DNA of 39,250 nt from positions 1 to 39,250 of the forward strand of contig JASFUX010000003.1 in NCBI GenBank assembly GCA_050050115.1, written 5' to 3'. The notes under the pieces are model-generated. The model had not been told where the DNA came from and did no database searches. It saw nothing but the letters and a program-made list of their open reading frames with translations. The translations under genes and the position numbers were made by a program. This stretch comes from JASFUX01 sp050050115. GTDB taxonomy: Bacteria; Pseudomonadota; Alphaproteobacteria; Caulobacterales; Maricaulaceae. Shown piece by piece: positions 14,746 to 23,317 of this stretch. The first letter of the stretch is position 1. Each line of letters starts with the position of its first letter.

Positions 14746-15978
14746 GTGGCGCGGTTTCTCCCCTACGGCCGCCAGTTCGTCGACGACGACGACATCGCCG
14801 CCGTCGTTAAAGCGCTGTCGGACGACTATCTGACCACCGGCCCGCGGGTCGAGGAGTTCGAACTCGCGCTCACCACCGTTACCGGCGCAAGCCAAGCGGT
14901 CGTCTGCAACTCCGGCACGGCGGCCCTGCACCTCGCGTCGATGGCGCTCGGGCTCGGTCCCGGCGATCAGGTGGTCGTCCCGACGATGACCTTCCTCGCC
15001 ACGGCCAACGCGCCGCGCCTCACCGGTGCGGAGGTCGTCTTCGCCGACGTCGATCCCGACAGCGGCCTGATGACGCCCGAGACCTTCGCCGAAGCCCTGG
15101 CGCGCGCGCCCAGAGCCAAGGCTGTCTTTCCGGTGCACCTCAACGGCCAAGTTTGCGACATGACCGGCATCGCCGAGCTTGCCGACTTACACGACGTGGC
15201 CATCGTGGAAGATGGCTGTCACGCCCTCGGTGCGCGTGATCAGGACGGCGTCCTCGTCGGCGCCTGTCCGCACTCGGCGATGACCGCCTTCTCGTTCCAC
15301 CCGGTCAAGACCATCGCCATGGGCGAAGGCGGCGCGGTGACGACGGCCAACCTCGATCTCGCCGAACGCTGTCGCCAGCTGCGCAACCATGGGATCGAGC
15401 GCAACCCGAATAATTTCTCTACGGACAACGCCGATTTCGCCTTTTGCGCAGGCGGCAAGCCCAATCCCTGGTTCTATGAAATGGCCGAGCCGGGCTACAA
15501 TTACCGCGCTCCGGACATTCTTTGCGCGCTCGGCAAGAGCCAGCTGATAAAGCTCCCGCGGTTCCTCACCTACCGGCGCGCGATCGCGGAGATCTACGAC
15601 ACGATCCTCGGCCCGCTTGCGCCCGCGGTCGTGCCTGCCGGCCGCTCCGGCGCGATCCAGCCGGGCTGGCACCTCTATGTGGCGCTCGTCGACTTCAAGG
15701 CGCTGGGGCGCAGCCGGCGCGAAGTGATGGAGCACATGAAGACCTGGGGTGTCGGAACCCAGGTTCACTACGTCCCCGTTCACCTCCAACCCTACTACCG
15801 CAAGGTCTCGCCGACACCGAAACTGCCGGGCGCCATGGCCTACTACGAGCGCGCCCTGTCGCTGCCGATCTTCCCGACGATGACGGAAGAAGACATCGCC
15901 CGCGTCGCCGACGCTCTGGCGAGCGCCTTGGGGCTGTCGCACATCTATACCCAGCTCGCGACCGGTACGGTGCAATGA
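14746..15978 (+). CDS. pseC: UDP-4-amino-4,6-dideoxy-L-AltNAc transaminase
   Basis: 410 residues from GTG 14746, 9 bp after pseB. PLP-dependent DegT/DnrJ/EryC1 fold: CNSGTAALHLA, VVPTMTFLATANA, VAIVEDGCHALGA and the Schiff-base Lys188 in FSFHPVKTIAMGEGG; RNHGIER and PGYNYRAPDI follow as in PseC/FlmB. Transfers an amino group from glutamate to C4 of the PseB product. Its stop overlaps the ATG of pseI by 4 bp. Confidence 0.95.
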   Translation: MARFLPYGRQFVDDDDIAAVVKALSDDYLTTGPRVEEFELALTTVTGASQAVVCNSGTAALHLASMALGLGPGDQVVVPTMTFLATANAPRLTGAEVVFADVDPDSGLMTPETFAEALARAPRAKAVFPVHLNGQVCDMTGIAELADLHDVAIVEDGCHALGARDQDGVLVGACPHSAMTAFSFHPVKTIAMGEGGAVTTANLDLAERCRQLRNHGIERNPNNFSTDNADFAFCAGGKPNPWFYEMAEPGYNYRAPDILCALGKSQLIKLPRFLTYRRAIAEIYDTILGPLAPAVVPAGRSGAIQPGWHLYVALVDFKALGRSRREVMEHMKTWGVGTQVHYVPVHLQPYYRKVSPTPKLPGAMAYYERALSLPIFPTMTEEDIARVADALASALGLSHIYTQLATGTVQ

Positions 15979-17045
15979 GCGCGGCCGCGGCCAGCACGGG
16001 GTTCTGGCGCGACCGGCCGGTGTTCGTCATCGCCGAGGCCGGCTCGAACTGGCGCATGGGGAGCCCCGCGCGCGACATGGCGATGGCCAAGGCGCTGATC
16101 GACGTCGCCGCCGAAGCCGGCGCGGACGCGGTGAAGTTCCAGACCTTCCGACCCGAGACGATCTATGCGCCCGGCGCCGGCTCGAGCGGCTATCTCGCCG
16201 AGGCGGGAACCACCGAGACCATGGAGGAGATCTTCGCCGATCTCGCCATGCCCTACGAGATGCTGCCTCAACTCGCCGACTACGCCGCGAGCTACGGGCT
16301 CAAGTTCATGAGCACGGCGTTCTCCAAGGACGACTTCGCCGCAGTCGATCCTCTGGTCGAAGTGCACAAGATCGCTTCGTACGAAATCACCCACCTGCGG
16401 CTGATCGAGCTGGCGGCGCAGAGCGGCAAGCCGACGATCATGTCTACCGGCGCGGCGACGCTCGACGACATCGCCTGGGCGGTCGAACATTTTCACGCCG
16501 GCGGCGGTCGCGATCTCTGCCTCTTTCAGTGTACGGCGAAGTATCCCGCGCCGTTCGAAGCGATGAACCTGCGCGTGATCCCCGCCTACGTCGAACAATT
16601 CGGCGTGCCCGCGGGCCTTTCCGATCACAGCCGCGATCCGATCGTCTCGCCTCTGGGCGCGGTCGCGCTTGGGGCCCGGGCGATCGAGAAGCACTATACG
16701 ATCGACAACCGCCTGCCCGGTCCCGACCACGCCTTCGCCCTCACGCCCGACGAACTCAAAGCCATGGTCGCCGGCGTGCGCGACATGGAAAAGGCCTTGG
16801 GCGATGGCCAGAAACGCCCCCATTCCGTCGAGGATGAATTGAAGCTCTTCGCCCAGCGGGGGCTGCAAGCCCTCAAGCCAATCGCCCCCGGCGACGTGCT
16901 GGTCGAAGACGACAACGTCGCCATCCTCCGCCCCGGCAACCAGAAGAAGGGCGCGCACCCCAAGCGCATCGCCGAAGTCGCAGGCAAGCGCGCCACGCGT
17001 GCGCTGGCGCCGGGCGAGGGGCTGGCCGAGGGCGACTGGGAATAG
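15975..17045 (+). CDS. pseI: Pseudaminic acid synthase
   Basis: 356 residues. NeuB-type TIM barrel: FVIAEAGSNW, ADAVKFQTFRPE, KIASYEITHLRLI, STGAATLDDI, QCTAKYPAPFEAMNL, GLSDHS and AIEKHYT, then a C-terminal SAF antifreeze-like domain (LKPIAPGDVL to GLAEGDW). Condenses 2,4-diacetamido-2,4,6-trideoxy-L-altrose with PEP. PseI rather than sialate synthase NeuB is inferred from PseB, PseC and PseG next to it and no sialate epimerase in the window. ATGA overlap with pseC. Ends 9 bp from the convergent gtrA-like gene. Confidence 0.94.
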   Translation: MSAAAASTGFWRDRPVFVIAEAGSNWRMGSPARDMAMAKALIDVAAEAGADAVKFQTFRPETIYAPGAGSSGYLAEAGTTETMEEIFADLAMPYEMLPQLADYAASYGLKFMSTAFSKDDFAAVDPLVEVHKIASYEITHLRLIELAAQSGKPTIMSTGAATLDDIAWAVEHFHAGGGRDLCLFQCTAKYPAPFEAMNLRVIPAYVEQFGVPAGLSDHSRDPIVSPLGAVALGARAIEKHYTIDNRLPGPDHAFALTPDELKAMVAGVRDMEKALGDGQKRPHSVEDELKLFAQRGLQALKPIAPGDVLVEDDNVAILRPGNQKKGAHPKRIAEVAGKRATRALAPGEGLAEGDWE

Positions 17046-17054
17046 CGCGGCGCT

Positions 17055-17480
17055 TCACGCCTTATACGTATAATGCTTGTGCCCCAGGTACGCCGGCAAC
17101 GCCGGTGCGGCGACGGCGATCACGTGGGCGACGTCGTCGGGCCGCCAGCTCATGCCGATCGCGGGGAACACCAGCCGGGCCAGCAGCGACGCGACCGCCA
17201 CGGTCAGCCCCAGGTTCATCGCGTTGACGAGGCAGAAGCGATAGACCTGCCGACCGACCGGCGAGCCGGGATCGCCGAAGATCAACCGTTGGAACATGAC
17301 GAAGGCGACGACCATGCCGGCGAGATAGGCCAGCACCACCGCCATCTCGAACGGCAGCCAGACATCGAGCACGAAGCGGCCGATGAGGTTGGTCAGCGCC
17401 GCGACGCTCGCCGTCGCAACGAAGCGGATGAACTCCCAAAGGCGGCCAAGCGCGCTTGACGATGACGCAGCTTCGGCCAT
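17055..17480 (-). CDS. GtrA-family membrane protein, last gene of the arabinose-donor cassette
   Basis: 141 residues with four predicted membrane helices: RFVATASVAALTNLIGRFVL, AVVLAYLAGMVVAFVMF, LVNAMNLGLTVAVASLLARL and VIAVAAPALPAYLGHKHYTY. The final YLGHKHYTYKA is a classic GtrA ending. GtrA proteins are linked to flipping or handling polyprenyl-phosphate sugars. In Mycobacterium the GtrA protein Rv3789 sits beside dprE1/dprE2, the same neighbourhood as here, so a role with polyprenyl-phosphoryl-arabinose is likely by context. ATG 17480 shares one base with the dprE2-like stop (TGATG); the longer open frame upstream belongs to the overlap. Confidence 0.87.
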   Translation of the reverse strand: MAEAASSSSALGRLWEFIRFVATASVAALTNLIGRFVLDVWLPFEMAVVLAYLAGMVVAFVMFQRLIFGDPGSPVGRQVYRFCLVNAMNLGLTVAVASLLARLVFPAIGMSWRPDDVAHVIAVAAPALPAYLGHKHYTYKA

Positions 17481-18307
17481 CAAAGCTTGGTCCGATGAAA
17501 GACAAACGCCGGGACGAACCGGATCGCCAGCATGATGAAGCGCCAGAACCAGGGCGCATACTGGACGGGGCCGCCCTTGTCGGCGGCGCGGCGGATCGCC
17601 TTGGCGATCTCGGCCGGGCTCGCCCACAGCGGTCCGCTCTTGTCCATGCCGTCGGTCATCGGCGTATCCACGAAGCCGAACTTCATCACGACGCAGCGCG
17701 CGCTTGAGCGCGCGAGCCTGTGGGCGATCCCCTGGCCCAGAAGCGCCAAGCCGCCCTTCGCCGCGCCGTAGACGTAATTCGAAGCCCGCCCGCGGTCGCC
17801 CGCCACAGAGCTGACGAGCACCAGCGAGCCCTTTTCCAGTCGCTCAAGCTCGCCCGCCGCGATCAGCGCCCAGACGGCCGCGCTCGTGAAGTTCACCTCG
17901 ATGATCCGGCGCGCCGCCTCAACGTCGCGCTCGGCTTCGCCCTGATCGCCCAACGCGCCATAGAACAACAGAACGCTATCAAGCCCGCCGAACGACTCTC
18001 GCCACGCGGCGAAACGCTCGGGCGCGTTCTGCGTGTCAGCGAGGTCCTCGACAAAAGTAACCGCCTCGCTGGCGCCCCGCGCCTTGAGGTCGGCAGCGAG
18101 CGTTTCGAGCCGCTCGGCGTTCCGCGCGACCAGCACTAGCCGCGCGCCTTCCTGCGCATAAAGCCGCGCCGTCGCCTCGCCGATCGCCGACAGCGCGCCC
18201 AGGATCAGCACCCGCGGACGCACGCGCACCGAGCCCACCAGATCGACCTCATCCTCGACGCTGGTCTCCTCGGCGCCGCCCTCCTCAGTGTCGGTGTGGG
18301 CGCTCAT
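17480..18307 (-). CDS. DprE2-like polyprenyl-phosphoryl-2-keto-ribose reductase (SDR)
   Basis: 275 residues from ATG 18307, which overlaps the stop of the DprE1-like gene by 4 bp. An acidic N-terminal tail precedes RVLILGALSAIGEATARLYA, an NAD(P) motif with Arg in LVARNAERL. Catalytic triad: Ser in VLVSSVAGDRG, then YGAAK with Tyr and Lys in the right places. The C-terminus has a hydrophobic stretch (FWRFIMLAIRFVPAFVF) as in membrane-associated DprE2. Known role: reduces the 2-keto intermediate made by DprE1 to the arabinose form. The call depends on the adjacent DprE1-like and UbiA genes. Confidence 0.86.
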   Translation of the reverse strand: MSAHTDTEEGGAEETSVEDEVDLVGSVRVRPRVLILGALSAIGEATARLYAQEGARLVLVARNAERLETLAADLKARGASEAVTFVEDLADTQNAPERFAAWRESFGGLDSVLLFYGALGDQGEAERDVEAARRIIEVNFTSAAVWALIAAGELERLEKGSLVLVSSVAGDRGRASNYVYGAAKGGLALLGQGIAHRLARSSARCVVMKFGFVDTPMTDGMDKSGPLWASPAEIAKAIRRAADKGGPVQYAPWFWRFIMLAIRFVPAFVFHRTKL

Positions 18308-19641
18308 GCCGTCACGCTCCGCCAGAAGTCCGAGCAGAGGCCCGGATCGATGTGCGCGGCGAAGGTCTCCCACGCCGGATAGCCGGTCTTGAACATCTCC
18401 GCGCTCATGCGTCCGTCCTTAGCCGGATAAAGCCGGCCGCCCGCTTCGGCGACCACGGCGTCGAGCCGCGCGAGCAGGTCAAGCGTGCGCTGGCCGCGGT
18501 TGGGAAAATCAAGCGCCAGAGTCGCGCCCTCCATCGGGAAGGACAAGAGCCCGGGCGAGGCTTTGTCGCCGAAAGTTTTGAGCACAGCCAGGAACGAGCC
18601 CTCCTTGGCTTTCGCGATGATCGCCAGCATCTCAGCGACCGCCGCGCGCGCATGCTCGGGCGGAACGACGCTCTGATGCTGGTAGAAGCCGCGGCCGCCG
18701 TAGAGCTTGTTCCAGCCGCCGACCGCGTCGAGCGGATAGAACACCGGCCGGTAGTGCGTGCGCTCAGGCCCCTCGCTGCGCGCTGCAAGCCAACGATAGA
18801 CGCCGTTGAAGGCCTTGAGCGTCATGGGATTGAGCGCCCAGCCGGGCGCGCCGATCGGCACGGAAATTTTCTGGTCGAGGGATTTCGGATCAAGGTCGCC
18901 GTCGTCGAGCCAGTTGGCGCGGAAGAATACGCCGCGACCCAGCTCGCCGCCCGTTGCGAGACAATCGACCCAGGCGGCGGTCACCTCCCATTCGACCGCG
19001 CTCTCTTCGGCGAGATCGAAGAAGCGGTTCACGTTGGCGAACTCGATCGCCTCCTGCTCGAGGAAGGCGCTTTTGATCGGTGCGAGCTGGAACTCCGCCC
19101 ACGCAATCACGCCGGTCAAGCCGAGCCCGCCGATCGTGGCGGCGAAAAGCTCAGGGTTTTCGTCGAGCGACAGCTCAAGGCGCGTTCCATCGGTGCGCAG
19201 CAGCTCCATCCGCCGGACCGCGCAGCCGAAGCTCCCCGCGGCGTGGTGGTTCTTGCCGTGTACGTCGTTGGCGATCGCGCCGCCGACCGAGACTTGGCTG
19301 GTCCCGGGCGTCGTGGGCAAGAACCAGCCGTGCGGGACGATCAGCTCCAAGATCGCCGCCAGACTCGCACCGGCCTCGACGCGGATCACGCCGGTGGTCT
19401 TGTCGAACGCCAGGACGTGGTCGAGCCGGCTCATGTCGATAAGCGCGCCGCCGTCGTTGAGGCAGCTGCGTCCGTAAGAGCGCCCGAAGCCGACCGGCAA
19501 CGCGGTCCGCCCCTCGCGCAAGGCCTCGGCGATCGCCTCGGGCAGCTCGTCGCGGAAGCGCGGCGCGACGCGCACGTGGTGCGGCCGCGCGACCCGTCCC
19601 CAGGCGTTGAACGCATCGTCCGGCTGCGCCGTCACGCTCAT
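18304..19641 (-). CDS. DprE1-like FAD oxidase (polyprenyl-phosphoryl-ribose 2'-oxidase)
   Basis: 445 residues, VAO/FAD_binding_4 type. Seen: PVGFGRSYGRSCLNDGG, PTTPGTSQVSVGGAIANDVH, then HGKNHHAAGSFG with His128 at the place of the flavin-linked region His132 of M. tuberculosis DprE1, and K408 in YPAKDGRMSAE matching the essential Lys418. The residue matching Cys387, the covalent target of benzothiazinones, is Ala376 (EGATLALDFP against GWNICVDFP). Oxidises C2 of polyprenyl-phosphoryl-D-ribose, the first half of the ribose-to-arabinose epimerisation. Start and stop both overlap neighbours by 4 bp. Confidence 0.88.
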   Translation of the reverse strand: MSVTAQPDDAFNAWGRVARPHHVRVAPRFRDELPEAIAEALREGRTALPVGFGRSYGRSCLNDGGALIDMSRLDHVLAFDKTTGVIRVEAGASLAAILELIVPHGWFLPTTPGTSQVSVGGAIANDVHGKNHHAAGSFGCAVRRMELLRTDGTRLELSLDENPELFAATIGGLGLTGVIAWAEFQLAPIKSAFLEQEAIEFANVNRFFDLAEESAVEWEVTAAWVDCLATGGELGRGVFFRANWLDDGDLDPKSLDQKISVPIGAPGWALNPMTLKAFNGVYRWLAARSEGPERTHYRPVFYPLDAVGGWNKLYGGRGFYQHQSVVPPEHARAAVAEMLAIIAKAKEGSFLAVLKTFGDKASPGLLSFPMEGATLALDFPNRGQRTLDLLARLDAVVAEAGGRLYPAKDGRMSAEMFKTGYPAWETFAAHIDPGLCSDFWRSVTA

Positions 19642-21071
19642 AGCACCGCCAGAAAATAGGCCAGAGCCAAGACGACCGCACAGACGAGGCTCATGCGGTC
19701 CTTCAGGGCAAAGACGACCGGATCATCGACCATCTCGCCGCGATGGCTGAGGAGCCAGACGCGGCTCAGCCACAAGAACACCGTCAGCGGCGCGGCCCAG
19801 AGGAAGGCGGGCTGCCCGTAGCCGCGCTGAAGGAACACGTCCTCGATGAGGTAGAGCACCAAGATCAGCACCGAGGCCGCGCCCGCCGCGACGCCAAGCC
19901 CGAGAGTCAAAGGTTCGTCCGCCGTCCGATAGCCGCGGCCCGCCAGCGCGGTCTCGCCGGCTTCGGCCTTGCGCAGGATCTCAGTGTGACGCTTGGCGAT
20001 CGACAGGGAGAAGAAGAAGAACATCGAAAACGTCAGCAACCAGTCCGACATCGGAACGCCGGCGACGACGACGCCCATGATCAGCCGCAACGTGAACAGT
20101 CCTGCGAGCACGGTCGTGTCGAGCACAGGCACGCGCTTCAAGTAGATCGTATAGGCGAGCGTCAGCACGACGTAGGCCGCCAGCCACGCCGCAAACGCCG
20201 GCGCGAGCGCCAGAGCGGCGAGCAGGCCGAGCACGAGACCAGCGGGCGCGGCGATCAGCGCGTGCGCGATCTTCACGTCACCCCGGGCAAGCGGGCGATC
20301 GCGCTTGGAGTGGTGCAGCCGGTCGGCCTCGAGGTCGGCCAGATCGTTCAACACATAGGTCGAGGACGCGACGACGCCGAGGATCAGGAAACCGAGGACC
20401 ACCCGCGGCAGATCGCCGAGCCCGGCGTAGGCGTGTCCAAGCAGCAAGGGGGCGAAGATCAGCGTATTCTTCAGCCACTGGTGCGGACGCAGCAGCTTCG
20501 CCCAGGCCGCGGCCATGCTGGCGCCGTTGTGAAACTCCGCCTCGACCGGCCGGCCGAGCGCCTTGGCGGCGGCGCGGGCGCTCGGGCTCGCGCCAGCGAG
20601 GACGATCGAATGCGCCTCGCCCCAGATCGCGAGATCCGCCGCGCTGTCGCCGGCGTAAGCGAAGCCGCCGGGGAAGCGCGCCTTCAAGCGTTCGAGCTTG
20701 CGCGGGCCTTTGAGATTGACCCCGTCCTGAGACGCTTCGACGCTCGCAAAGCCTCCCACCGCTTCGGCGATGGCGTCCGCTGTCGCGCGGTCGGCCGCAG
20801 TGACGAGGTGGATCTCACGTCCTCTGGCGGTCTCTTCGGCGAGGTAGGCGAGCAGGTCGTCGCGCACGGGCAACGTCTCGCGGGCGAGCGTCACGCGTTC
20901 GGCGAGCGCCGCCTTGAACGCCGCCCGCCCGCGCCTGAGCGTCGGCAAGGCCGCCGCGAGCGCCCAGGGCTGGTGAAACAGCGCCCTAGCGATGCGCTCG
21001 AACAAGGTGTCGGTCTTGATGAGCGTGCCGTCGAGATCGACCGCGAGCGGCGGCGGATTGTCGTCTCGCAT
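19638..21071 (-). CDS. HAD phosphatase fused to UbiA-type polyprenyl-phosphate phosphoribosyltransferase
   Basis: 477 residues in two parts. Residues ~1-185 are a HAD phosphatase (AVDLDGTLIKTD with D12 and D14; later FAYAGDSAADLAIW). Residues ~190-477 are a UbiA membrane prenyltransferase: LLRPHQWLKNTLIFAPLL, first Asp motif NDLADLEADRLHHSKRDRP, second region YLKRVPVLDTTVLAG, and about eight or nine helices. The closest described role is that of Rv3806c (UbiA), which joins 5-phosphoribosyl-PP to polyprenyl phosphate; the HAD part would then remove the 5-phosphate. First gene of the cassette, divergent from lpxA. Confidence 0.88.
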   Translation of the reverse strand: MRDDNPPPLAVDLDGTLIKTDTLFERIARALFHQPWALAAALPTLRRGRAAFKAALAERVTLARETLPVRDDLLAYLAEETARGREIHLVTAADRATADAIAEAVGGFASVEASQDGVNLKGPRKLERLKARFPGGFAYAGDSAADLAIWGEAHSIVLAGASPSARAAAKALGRPVEAEFHNGASMAAAWAKLLRPHQWLKNTLIFAPLLLGHAYAGLGDLPRVVLGFLILGVVASSTYVLNDLADLEADRLHHSKRDRPLARGDVKIAHALIAAPAGLVLGLLAALALAPAFAAWLAAYVVLTLAYTIYLKRVPVLDTTVLAGLFTLRLIMGVVVAGVPMSDWLLTFSMFFFFSLSIAKRHTEILRKAEAGETALAGRGYRTADEPLTLGLGVAAGAASVLILVLYLIEDVFLQRGYGQPAFLWAAPLTVFLWLSRVWLLSHRGEMVDDPVVFALKDRMSLVCAVVLALAYFLAVL

Positions 21072-21320
21072 GGCGAACAGCCCAAGTCCTTCAATATGAT
21101 AGCCGGCGACGCAACGACCGCTGGCATTGTTCGTGTCCTACTCAATTCGCGATCCCGCGTCCATTGCGCCGGCCCTCGCCGCTGCAGAGCGGGCGCGGCG
21201 CGCAACATTGAGAAACCTTTCTTGAATTGCTTCGCGCGGCAATGTGAGATGGATGCGATCGAGGGTCGTTCGCAGGGGGGCGGCGACGCCCGCCAGTCTC
21301 ACTTTCTTGCGGGTAGCGCC

Positions 21321-22103
21321 ATGGCGACGATACACCCCACTTCCATCGTCAGCGCCGACGTGGAGCTTGGCGAAGACGTCGAGATCGGTCCCTGGTGCGT
21401 CATCGAAGGGCCCGTCACCATCGGCGCGCGCACCAAAATCGTCTCGCACGCCTCGATCATCGGCCGCACGGTCCTGGGCGACGACTGCGTGCTGCACCCC
21501 TACGTGGCGCTCGGCCATCCGCCCCAGGACGTCAAGTACAAGGGCGAGGACACGCGGCTGGAGATCGGCCCCCGCAACGTCCTGCGCGAGCACGTCACGA
21601 TGCATCTCGGCACGGCGCACGGACGCGGCGTGACGACCGTGGGTTCGGACGGGCTGTTCATGGTCGGCGCGCACATCGCGCACGACTGCCAGGTGGGCGA
21701 GAGCGTGATCTTCGCCAACAACGCGACGCTTGGCGGCTTCTGCCGGGTCGACGACGTGGTCATCATGGGCGGCTTCGCGGCGGTTCACCAAAGAAGCCGC
21801 GTCGGCCGGCACGCCTTCGTCGGCGCCTCCTCGATCGTGGTCGGCGACGTCATCCCCTACGGCGCGGCCTCGGGGAACCATGCGCGCCTGCAGGGGCTCA
21901 ATCTGGTCGGCCTCAGACGACGCAATTTCCCGCGCGAGGTGATCCACGACCTGCGGCTCGCCTACAGGCTGATCGCCGCGAACGAAGGCACGCTGCAGGA
22001 GCGCATCGACGAGGTGGCCGAGGTGCTCTCGCACCGGCCCGAGGCGATGGAGATCGTCGAGTTCATGCGCGCCGACGCTGAGCGCAACCTCTGCCTGCCT
22101 TAG
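21321..22103 (+). CDS. lpxA: UDP-N-acetylglucosamine acyltransferase (LpxA), stand-alone copy
   Basis: 260 residues of left-handed beta-helix hexapeptide repeats (IHPTSIVSADVELGEDVEIG onwards), with the LpxA-specific VALGHPPQDVKYKGE, HVTMHLGT and AHIAHDC; His121 corresponds to catalytic His125 of E. coli. GFAAVHQRSRVG and ASGNHARLQGLNLVGLRRRNF are also diagnostic, with a C-terminal helical part. Attaches a 3-hydroxyacyl chain from ACP to UDP-GlcNAc, the first step of lipid A. It lies alone, not in the usual lpxD-fabZ-lpxA-lpxB order, so it may be a second copy or a relocated gene. Only a weak ribosome site precedes ATG 21321. Confidence 0.9.
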   Translation: MATIHPTSIVSADVELGEDVEIGPWCVIEGPVTIGARTKIVSHASIIGRTVLGDDCVLHPYVALGHPPQDVKYKGEDTRLEIGPRNVLREHVTMHLGTAHGRGVTTVGSDGLFMVGAHIAHDCQVGESVIFANNATLGGFCRVDDVVIMGGFAAVHQRSRVGRHAFVGASSIVVGDVIPYGAASGNHARLQGLNLVGLRRRNFPREVIHDLRLAYRLIAANEGTLQERIDEVAEVLSHRPEAMEIVEFMRADAERNLCLP

Positions 22104-22196
22104 GCGCTGCTCCCGACCCCTGGCCCCGGCCTCTCAATTGCATGCTAAACCACGGCCGATGCGAGCATTGCGCCGCCTTGGAGGTAGCAAGGACCG

Positions 22197-23243
22197 ATGA
22201 GCACGATCCAGCCGGTGATCCTCGCCGGCGGGCCCGGCGCCCGCCTCTGGCCCTTGTCCAACGCCGCGCGCCCCAAGCCGTTCTTGAAGCTCGACGGCGC
22301 GCACACCCTGCTCGACCGCACGATCGAGCGACTCGCCGATCCTGCGCTCTTCGCCTCTCCCGTCATCGCCTGCGCGGCGGCCAACGCTGAAGCCGCCGGC
22401 GCGGCGCTCGAGGCGGCCGGCGCGCCGCGGCGGCTGATCCTCGAGCCCGAGCCGCGCGACACCGCCGCCGCCATCGCCGCCATCGCCGCAGCGCGGGCGG
22501 CCGAGAACCCCGACGAGCTGGTGCTGATCGTCCCGGCTGATCACACGGTCGGCGACATTGACGCCTTCCGCCGCGGCTGCGCGCTCGCCGCGGAGATCGC
22601 GCGGAAAGGCCGGCTGGTGCTGTTCGGCGCCGCGCCCAACTGCCCGCACGAAGGCTACGGCTACATCGAAGCCGCCAGCGACGCCGAGACCTGCGACATC
22701 GTCTCCTTCCATGAAAAGCCTGACGCCGAGACCGCCGCGGCGTTCCTCGCCAGCGGCGCGCACCTTTGGAACATGGGCATGTTCCTGGCCCCCGCGTCGG
22801 TCTTTCTGGCGATGTTCGAAAGCCATGCGCCGGACATCCTCGGAACCGCCCAGGCCGCGGTCGCCTCGGCGGAGACGGCCGACGGCGCGCTCAAGGTGAA
22901 ACCAGACGTCTTCGCCTCGGCGCGCAAGGCCGCTTTCGACCGTGCGGTGGTCGAGAAGGTCGCCGGCGCCGCGGTCGTCCGACTGTCGTGCGACTGGAGC
23001 GACGTGGGCGCCTGGGACGCGGTGTTCGACACGCTCGGCAAGGACGAAGCCGGCAACGCCGCGGTGGGTGATGCGCACCTCATCGGCGCGCGCGATACGC
23101 TGGTGCACGCCAACGGGCTCAAGATCGCCGCGATCGGCGTGGAGGGCTTGGCGATCGTTTCAACGCCGGAAGGCGTGCTGGTCTGCCGCCGCGACCAGGC
23201 CCAGCGGGTCAAGGAACTGACCGAGGCGCTCAAGGGGTCCTGA
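22197..23243 (+). CDS. manC: Mannose-1-phosphate guanylyltransferase
   Basis: 348 residues with AAGGA before the ATG. N-terminal nucleotidyltransferase motif PVILAGGPGARLWPLSNAARPKPFL, then LVLIVPADHTVGD, HEGYGYIE, VSFHEKPD, LWNMGMFL and DWSDVGAWDA. Makes GDP-mannose from mannose-1-P and GTP. It lacks the C-terminal phosphomannose isomerase domain found in the long bifunctional form. Followed 74 bp later by the GDP-fucose synthase gene, which uses a GDP-mannose-derived substrate. Confidence 0.93.
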   Translation: MSTIQPVILAGGPGARLWPLSNAARPKPFLKLDGAHTLLDRTIERLADPALFASPVIACAAANAEAAGAALEAAGAPRRLILEPEPRDTAAAIAAIAAARAAENPDELVLIVPADHTVGDIDAFRRGCALAAEIARKGRLVLFGAAPNCPHEGYGYIEAASDAETCDIVSFHEKPDAETAAAFLASGAHLWNMGMFLAPASVFLAMFESHAPDILGTAQAAVASAETADGALKVKPDVFASARKAAFDRAVVEKVAGAAVVRLSCDWSDVGAWDAVFDTLGKDEAGNAAVGDAHLIGARDTLVHANGLKIAAIGVEGLAIVSTPEGVLVCRRDQAQRVKELTEALKGS

Positions 23244-23317
23244 TCGGCGCAACCTTATGGTAAGCGCCTTGCGCGATCGAAACATTTCATCTGACTGAAC
23301 ACGGACAAGAGGACGCA

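Noticed and set aside
15975..17045. Sialic acid synthase NeuB
   Set aside because: The fold is shared, but PseB, PseC and PseG next to it and no NeuC epimerase in the window favour pseudaminate synthase.
18352..19659. 435-codon open frame opposite the DprE1-like gene
   Set aside because: Antisense shadow; the opposite strand has complete DprE1 motifs.
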